From NCBI GenBank assembly GCA_028564925.1, contig CM053029.1, positions 587,466,668 through 587,530,667 on the forward strand: 64,000 nt of DNA. Reading direction: 5' to 3'. The position numbers and the translations under genes are program-made. Numbering within the stretch: the first letter of the stretch is position 1; each line of letters starts with the position of its first letter. This DNA comes from Lithobates sylvaticus (taxonomy: Eukaryota; Chordata; Amphibia; Anura; Ranidae). This document shows positions 57,326-64,000 of the stretch, piece by piece. Below the pieces are notes generated by a model. It did not search any database. It worked only from the letters and a program-made list of their open reading frames with translations, and had not been told where the DNA came from.

Positions 57326-57512
57326 ATTTAGGGCCGCTGATAAGCCAGTACAACTGTCCCTGTTGTACCGGGCCCAGCCAGTAGGGGGCCCAGGCAATCT
57401 GACAGAAGAATGCATGCAGAATAGAAAAAAAAAATCTCTAACCAGCGCCCCTCCTGCAGCGTTGCACAGGGTCGATCTAAGTGCAAAGTCCTCCCTCCCC
57501 TCCCTCTGGCTG
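57326..57512. repeat. MITE-like fragment replacing the Tc1 3' end
   Basis: AGGGCCGCTGATAAGCCAGT followed by GTACCGGGCCCAGCC. The Tc1 resumes at TTATGGTCATTATCCTGC. hAT-like wording at the left end only. Confidence 0.35.
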
Positions 57513-58134
57513 TATGTTTATGGTCATTATCCTGCTGGAAGGTGAACCTCTGCCACAGTCTCAAGTCTTTTGCAGACTCTAACAGGTTTTCTTCTAAGAT
57601 TGCCCTGTATTTGGTTTCATCCATCTTCCCATCAACTCTGACCAGCTTCCCTGTCCCCGCTGAAGAAAAGCATCCCCACAGCATGATGCTGCCACCACCA
57701 TGTTTCACGGTGGGGATGGTGTGTTCAGGGTGATGTGCAGTGTTAGTTTTCCGCCACACATAGCATGGCTTTCATGGCTTTACAATGGCTTTCTTCTTGC
57801 CACTCTTCCATAAAGACCAGATTTGTGGAGAGCACGACTAATAGTTGTCCTGTGGACAGATTCTCCCACCTGAGCTGTAGATCTCTGCAGCTCCTCCAGA
57901 GTTACCATGGATCTCTTGGCTGCTTCTCTGATTAATGCTCTCCTTGCTCGGCCTGTCAGTTTAGGTGGACGGCCATGTCTTGGTAGGTTTGCAGTTATGC
58001 CCATACTCTTTCCATTTTCGGATGATGGATTGAACAGTGCTCTGTGAGATCTTCAAAGCTTGGGAATTTTATCCTGCTTTAAACTTTTCCACAACTTTAT
58101 CTCTGACCTGTCTGGTATGTTCCTTGGCCTTCAT
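57513..58134 (-). pseudogene. Tc1 transposase remnant, C-terminus lost
   Basis: From about 58134 the minus strand encodes KAKEHTRQVRDKVVEKFKAG then a stop. The frame 57780-58004 carries NLPRHGRPPKLTGRARRALI and [20 protein letters not shown]. The frame ending at 57759 has [10 protein letters not shown] and KMDETKYRAIL up to QQDNDHKHTARG. The first catalytic block (LWSDET) is missing between the two frames. A P-to-H change alters the usual DNDPKHT. The E block is gone. Not functional. Confidence 0.85.
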
Positions 58135-58506
58135 AATGCTGTTAGTTCACTAAGGTTCTCTAACAAACCTCTGAGAGCTTTACAGAACAGCTGTATTTAT
58201 ACTGAGATTAAATTACACACAGGTGGACTCTATTTACTAATTAGGTGACTTCTGAAGGCAATTGGTTCCACTAGATTTTAGTTAGAGGTAAAGGGGGTTG
58301 AATACAAATGCACGCCACACTTTTCACATATTTATTTGTAAAAAATTTTGAAAAACATTTATCGTTATCCTTCCACTTCACAATTATGTGCCACTTTGTG
58401 TTGGTCTATCACATGAAATCCCAATAAAATACATTTACGTTTTTGGCTGTAACATGACAAAATGTAGAAAATTTCAAAGGATATGAATACTTTTTTCAAA
58501 TCACTG
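57513..58506 (-). mobile_element. Tc1-like transposon 7, 3' part missing
   Basis: Its 5' end is at 58506 (complement of ATACTTTTTTCAAATCACTG, then TA). Same family as 3218-5436. The catalytic C-terminal part is replaced by other DNA at 57512. Confidence 0.85.
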
Positions 58507-58508
58507 TA

Positions 58509-59330
58509 TATATTAAAGTTAGTGTAATAATAGTAAAACAAAAGACATCCAAACACTAGCAAACAGCTAACATAAAGATATAAGTGAGCAATTAACTGAA
58601 TGACACAATACCTAACTATAATACACTATATACAAGATGAGGAACACAGGTCACAGGAAATACCAGGACTGGGATCTGGAACGGAAGGCAAATATAGGGC
58701 AGCAGGGTGCAGGATGCAGGGCAAGAACAAGATCAGGAGCAGGAACAGGTTATATAGCAACCAGCATCAGAGTGTATTAGCAGAGGACTAAATACCCTCC
58801 CAGCAACCAGCATCAGGTGAAGATTGGTTACTAGAAACTGCTGGCTGCTGTGAGACACCCGCTGGTAAACATTGAAACTACAACTTTCCGCTCTGGGGAG
58901 TGCAGTGCCACCAGCAGATGACCCAGGTCCTGACAGGTAGCAGGAAAAAGAAGCCTGCAGTGGGCGTTCCTGCCAGTGTTGGCCCTTAATGCTGGGCGCA
59001 GGGGTGCCGCGCCTCTAATTCATGTGTCCGGCCCCCTAATCTACATGCGGGGCGCCGGACGCATGGATTCCAATGTTTTTTTTTTTTTTTTTTCAGAAGC
59101 ACGTGATTAGAGCCAGAGTCTCTAATAGGCTTCAAAAAAGGGTGGGCTTGGGGCGCAGAGCACTGCACCTCAAACCCACCCAGTTGTGTGACAATAGCGA
59201 ATTAAAATTTGCTATTGTCTTCCTGGTTCTCCTCCTGGCCAATCAGGCTGACCGGGGGGTTGGGCGGCAAACAATCCACCCGCTGCCACCCCCCCTGTCA
59301 GTCGGTCACCAGCCCTCCACTTACCCCATC
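58509..59330. other. Unclassified repeat-like DNA, no gene
   Basis: 58640-58935 is purine-rich (GGAACGGAAGGC, CAAGAACAAGATCAGGAGC) and could be leader DNA of an old retroelement, without domains. 58990-59090 contains an inverted pair around GGGCGCCGGACGCATGG and a poly-T of 19. Confidence 0.35.
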
Positions 59331-60686
59331 TAAGTCGTGGGCAGCGCTTTCTCTTGGGTGGCAGGCGACGGGCGACGTCTCCTTCTCCTGGTGCTTTACA
59401 GCGGCTTCACCTGCGTCTCCTCCTCCTCAGTGACCAATAGGATCGCTTCTCCTCTCGGACAATCGGGTGATGGGTATAAAAAACATACCATCAGCCGCCA
59501 CTGGTTCCTGCATCTCAAGTTGACACATTCCAGGATCACCAGATTTCTGATACAAGGCTTAGGGTTGGGCTGGTGGATTATATGTATGAAAAATAAAAAC
59601 TGAACATGTAGTTTATTCTTCCTCTATATATATCAATGCTTTATTTTTCATTTTGACTGGAGCGTACCTTTAAATCCCAACTCTGGGAATTAGTAAAAAA
59701 GCTACGCTTCAAGTGCCCCCCCCCCCCCCACACACACACGCAGGGGGTAAGGTACGTAAAAATGCCTGTTATTGTACCCCCTAGATGTAAGGAGCCTTTA
59801 ACCTTACAGAGCAAGAGGAGCCCCACAGCAAGAGTATTTTTTTCTAATTCTTGGTGTTGGCCTTTAATGATTTTTTGGCAATAGACCTTTGATAACAATA
59901 AGTTCTGCAGTTTCTAATTACATGAAATATCAATAATGCTCCTGGTAGCATGAGACCATGTGATCTAGGCTTCCTAGGCTTTAGATCACATGACAAAGTT
60001 CAAAAACAAGATGGAGGTGCTTTGGTAAGGGTTACATGTACGTTGAACCCAGTTGATTTCAATGATCTGTTCATTTATTGACAAGATTCTAGCACAACGT
60101 TCAGTATGCTTTTTTAACATTTACATATGAGTTGTGTTCTTCTATAAAAAATTATTTTTAGGTATGATAAACTTTTCATTTGACATGTGGGCTGGTGGAG
60201 AGGGGAGGGGGTGTCCACAAGAGTTTCCTGTTTTGTTGAGTTAAGTCACTTCCATATTTTACAGTCGCAGTGTTGCTGGGCGAAAGTTGGCCGCTTCTTC
60301 ACAGTGAAGGAAGCTGTAGTGGACAGGCTGTGGTCTCTGCTTCCTTTGTGGGATAGCAATCATCATGAAGGGACTGAGGTCTGTGGGTAGAAGCTGTACA
60401 ATATATACACTGAATGCATTGAAGTGATGGCCAGAAAAGGCAATGCGCCATCAAGACCTGCTGTATAATGGATATATTCGTACATTTTTATTGTAATTAA
60501 CAAAAACCCCACCAATATACTTACACTATAGGTGGCCAAGAAAGGTCTACTCACATTTTACCTCTCTGCTGATAGACCACAGATCGGCAGACACTGGAGG
60601 TCCACATTCATACCCAGCATAGCAGACTGGACCACTGAGCTGAATCTATTTATGAGACTGGAAGAACTGATGGTTAAATTGCACAA
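59331..60686. other. No gene; low-repeat DNA
   Basis: Nothing recognisable apart from a poly-C/(CA)n tract (59718-59740), a small inverted pair ATGTGATCTA / TAGATCACAT near 59958-59993 and AT-rich stretches. Confidence 0.45.
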
Positions 60687-60875
60687 CAGGAAAGTATTCA
60701 CTTTTTCCACATTTTGTTGTGTTACAGCCTTATTCCAAAATGGATTAAACTATTTTTTTCCCTGAAAATTCTACAAACAATACCCCAATGACAATGTGAA
60801 AGAAATTTTTTTGAAATCTTTGCAAATTTATTAAAAATAAAAAATGAAAAAAAAATCCCATGTACATAAGTATTC

Positions 60876-62304
60876 ACGGCCTTTGCTCAATACTTTGTTG
60901 AAGCGCCTTTACAGCACCAATTACAGCCTCAAGTCTTTTTGAGTATGATGCTACAAGCTTGGAACACCTATTTTTGGGCAGTTTCCCCCATTCTTCTTTG
61001 CAGGACCTCTCAAGCTCCATCAGGTTGGATGGGGAGCGTCGGTGCACAGCCATTTTCAAATCTCTCCAGAGATGTTCGATCGGGTTCAAGTCTGGGCTCT
61101 GGCTCGGCCACTCAAGGACATTCACAGAGTTGTCCCTTAGCCACTCTTTTGTTATCTTGGCTGTGTGCTTAGGGTCGTTGTCCTGTTGGAAGATGAACCT
61201 TCACCCCTGTCTGAGGTCCAAAGCGCTCTTTAGCAGGTTTTCATCAAGGATATCTCTGTGCATTCCTGTAAGGGGCGGACTGACCATTCGGCCACTCGGG
61301 CACTGCCCGAGGGCCCTGGGCCACTAGGGGGCCCCATCAGGGTTGCCAGCCTCAGTAAAACCAGGGACAGTATGTAAAAATCTGTGTTTTTTACATCTGT
61401 CTCTGAAATGTCCCTTACCGACATCCTTTTGGTCTAAAAATCCAGAGATTATAGCTGCCCCACCTCTCCAGTACCTTCTCAGCCAATAGAAACATGTTTG
61501 TGTATACTGTGTGATTGTATACTGTGCGTGTGTATACTGTGTGATTGTATACTGTGCGTGTGTATACTGTGTAGCCCCATAATCTCTGATTGCCTGGGGG
61601 CCCCATAATCTCCTATTGCCCGAGGGCCCCATGAGTTGTCAGTCCGCCCCTGATTGCTGCATTCATATTTCCATCAATCCTGACTAGTCTCCCAGTTCCT
61701 GCTGCTGAAAAACATCCCCACAGCACAATGCTGCCACCACCATGCTTCACAGTAGAGATGGTATTGCCCAGGTGATCAGCAGTGTCTGGTTTCCTCCAGA
61801 TATGACGCTTGCCATTCAGGCCAATGAGTTCAATCTTTGTTTCATCAGACCAGAGAATTTTGTTTCTCATGGTCTGAGAGTCCTTCAAGTGCCTTTTGGA
61901 AAACTCCAGGCAGGCTGTCATGTGCCTTTTACTGAGCTGAGGAGTGGCTTCTGTCTAGCCACTCTACCATACAGGCCTGATTGATGGAGTGCTGCAGAGA
62001 TGGTTGTTCTTCTGGGAGGTTCTCCTCTCTCCACAGAGAAACACTGGAGCTCTGTTAGAGTGACCATCGGGTTCTTGGTCACCTCCCTGACTAAGGCCCT
62101 TCTTCTCTGATCGCTCAATTTGGCTGGACGGCCCGCTCTAGGAAGAGTCTTGGTGGTTCCAAACTTCTTCCATTTACAGATGATGGAGGCCACTGTGCTC
62201 ATTGGGACCTTCAATGCTGCAGAAATGTTTATGTACCCTTCCCCAGATCTGTGCCTCCATACAATCCTGTCTTGAAAGTCTACAGACAATTCCTTGGACT
62301 TCAT
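60876..62304 (-). pseudogene. Tc1 transposase remnant split by a hAT MITE
   Basis: Starts MKSKELSVDFQDRIVWRHRS at 62304, with the DNA-binding half (IICKWKKFGTTKTLPRAGRP and [19 protein letters not shown]) ending in a stop near 61918. The overlapping frame from 61921 carries [38 protein letters not shown] and GNMNAAI, where the MITE cuts in. After it come DENLLKSALD, a stop, then [12 protein letters not shown] and, in the frame 60874-61125, [15 protein letters not shown] to the C-terminus. All three catalytic motifs remain, but in separate frames. Not functional. Confidence 0.88.
61269..61651. mobile_element. hAT-type MITE in Tc1
   Basis: AGGGGCGGACTGACCATTCGG at the left and GTCAGTCCGCCCCT at the right, with imperfect 8-bp flanks CATTCCTG and GATTGCTG. 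A short tandem repeat of TGTATACTGTGTGAT units (61498-61575) lies inside. Confidence 0.75.
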
Positions 62305-62689
62305 GGCTTGGTTTGTGCTCTGACATGCACTGTTACCTGTTGGACCTTATATAGACAGGTGTGTGCCTTTCCAAATCATGTCCACCCAACTGAATTTACC
62401 ACAGGTGGACTCCAATCAAGTTGTAGAAACATCTCAAGGATGATAAATGAAAACAGGATGCACCTGAGCTTCATGGCAAATGCTGTGAATACTTATGTAC
62501 ATGTTTTTTTTAAATATTTTTTTTTAATAAATTTGCAAACAAATTTCTTTCATGTTATCATTTTGGGGGAATTGTTTGTAGAATTTTGAGGAAAATAATA
62601 AATTTAATCCATTTTGGAATAAGGCTGTAACATAAAAAAAATGTGGAAAAAGTGAAGCGCTGCAAATACTTTCCGCACGCAATGTATAC

Positions 62690-63821
62690 CAGTTTCTCTC
62701 TTGGCATGGATTTAAAGGGACCCCCACGCCGAAAAAACGGCGTGGGGGTTCCCCCCAAATCCATGTCAGACCCTCATCCGAGCACGCAGCCTGGCAGGCC
62801 AGGAAAGGGGTGGGGACGAACGAGCGCCCCCCCCCCTCCTGAGCCGTACCAGGCCGCGTGCCCTCAACATGGGGGGTGCCCTGGGGAAAGGGGGGCCGTG
62901 CGGCCCCCCCCACCCCAAAGCACCTTGTCCCCATGTTGATGAGGACAAGGGCCTCTTCCCGACAAGCCTGGCCGTTGGTTGTCGGGGTCTGCGGGCGGGG
63001 GCTTATCGGAATCTGGGAACCCCCTTTAATAAGGGGGCCCCCAGATCCCGGCCCCCCACCCTATGTGAATGAGTATGGGGTACGATGTACCCCTACCCAT
63101 TCACCTAAGGTGTAAAATGTAAAGTAAAAAAAAACACCCACACTTTTGAAAAAATAGTTTATTGCACTGCTCCGGGGGTCTTCTTCCGTCTTGGGGGTCT
63201 TCTCGCCGGACTCCCCCGCCATTTACCAAGCTCTTTTACCGAGCGGGGGAAGTCCGGCTACCTTCTTCGTCGTCGCCGCCGTCTGGGGGTCTCGATCCGC
63301 CTTCGGGGGTCTTCTTCCGTCTTGGGGGTCTTCTCGCCGGACTCCTCCCCTCTCTTCTGCTCTTTTACCTAGCTCTTTCACGAGGGGAGGAGTCCGGCTA
63401 CCTTCTTCGTCGTCGCCGCCGTCGTCTGGGGGTCTCGATCCGCCTTCGGGGGTCTTCCGGGGGTCTCTTCTGTTCTTGCGGCGGTCGTCGTCTTCCGCGC
63501 CGCCGGCGCCTTCTTCTTCTTGTCCTCCTTCTTGTCCTTCTTGTTCTTCTTCTTCTTCCGATGTTGACCCGACGCTCTCTCTGCCCGGAATGCCTGTGCC
63601 GCTCTGCGCTCGGACTTATATAGGGACATGGGCGACAGGGTCACATGCACATGTCACATGGTGACCCCGCCCCCTTGTGTTGTCACAGTCCCGGAGGATG
63701 CTGGGACTGTGACATCGCAAGGGGGCGGGGTCACCATGTGACATGAACATGTGACCCTGTCGCCCATGTCCCTATATAAGTCCGAGCTCAGAGCGGCACA
63801 GGCATTCCGGGCAGAGAGAGC
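62690..63821. repeat. GC-rich ranid-type repeat with hairpin and terminal palindrome
   Basis: Blocks with long C and G runs, a perfect 11-bp-stem hairpin at 62721-62748, and a direct repeat of about 135 bp (GGGGGTCTTCTTCCGTCTTG at about 63174 and 63306). The minus strand between 63378 and 63650 has a lysine-rich frame (HRKKKKNKKDKKEDKKKK), probably compositional. The unit continues into the assembly gap. Confidence 0.65.
63574..63821. repeat. 248-bp palindrome with mirrored TATA-like boxes
   Basis: Arms of about 120 bp run from GCTCTCTCTGCCCGG to CCGGGCAGAGAGAGC, with the centre near 63697. Each arm carries CCTATATAAGTCCGAG reading outward, placed symmetrically. The right arm ends exactly where the N run begins. 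Confidence 0.9.
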
Positions 63822-64000
63822 NNNNNNNNNNNNNNNNNNNNNNNNNNNNNNNNNNNNNNNNNNNNNNNNNNNNNNNNNNNNNNNNNNNNNNNNNNNNNNN
63901 NNNNNNNNNNNNNNNNNNNNNNNNNNNNNNNNNNNNNNNNNNNNNNNNNNNNNNNNNNNNNNNNNNNNNNNNNNNNNNNNNNNNNNNNNNNNNNNNNNNN
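63822..64000. other. Assembly gap (N)
   Basis: Unknown bases to the end of the window. Confidence 1.

Larger units (their letters stand above)
60687..62684 (-). mobile_element. Tc1-like transposon 8, nearly full length
   Basis: Its 5' end is at 62684 (complement reads CATTGCGTGCGGAAAGTATT, TA outside). The 3' end near 60687 has lost its outermost bases (GGAAAGTATTCACTTTTTCC). Subterminal repeats are inverted. A hAT MITE is inserted at 61269-61651. The solo end at 18133 is the same family. Confidence 0.88.

Noticed and set aside
63191-63664. Serine/proline-rich frame near the window end, and a lysine-rich frame opposite
   Set aside because: Both lie in a tandemly repeated GC-rich element and are explained by composition. 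Neither shows a domain.

Overview
This window is non-coding vertebrate DNA made almost entirely of transposable elements and tandem repeats. The content points to a ranid (true) frog. There are two near-identical full-length Tc1 elements whose 340-residue transposase I recognise as Frog Prince, the Rana element. There are also several older Tc1 lineages, many short inverted-repeat elements, a Penelope-like element, an L1-type LINE and one LTR element. I found no host gene exon, rRNA gene or CRISPR array. The only host candidates are a few non-repetitive stretches that look like conserved regulatory DNA (about 15690-15900 and 37985-38260, with a weaker one at 11840-12120). The organism call is an inference from repeat content.

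Layout. 1-2443: a TTAA-flanked repeat holding a hAT-like element, which holds a TA-flanked element, which holds an 800-bp hAT element (four levels). 2450-6350: an old Tc1 copy broken by two MITEs, then a tRNA-like head and unclassified DNA. 6355-10197: a 19-bp-unit minisatellite with (TA)n blocks, split by Frog Prince copy A (7971-9591). 10201-16136: MITEs, a mariner-type fragment split by a hAT element, a decayed Tc1, and a candidate regulatory stretch. 16139-23400: a minus-strand Tc1, Harbinger-like MITEs, an L2-like tail hit by two transposons, and a Penelope-like region with a hammerhead-like motif. 23440-27615: four TTAA elements, two of them head to head. 27973-28025: a run of 53 G. 28420-30039: Frog Prince copy B on the minus strand. 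30073-34810: a 21-bp minisatellite split by a 3.4-kb hAT element that carries its own minisatellites and a 242-bp palindrome. 34811-37784: two decayed Tc1 copies, one split by a TTAA element. 37785-38992: a candidate conserved element and a MITE. 39000-51840: an array of about 175-bp units interrupted by an L1 (itself hit by an LTR element and a hAT element), a TTAA element and the GIY-YIG end of a Penelope-like element. 52140-55135: TTAA repeats hit by two hAT-like elements, one holding a TTCTA-type satellite. 55138-62684: more MITEs and two decayed Tc1 copies. 62690-63821: a GC-rich ranid-type repeat ending in a 248-bp palindrome that runs into the assembly gap (63822-64000).

The pieces do not form a pathway. 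What the window records is an order of insertions, readable from nesting and target-site duplications. Only the two Frog Prince copies look young and coding-competent. Most other transposase genes here carry stops, frameshifts, deletions or nested insertions.
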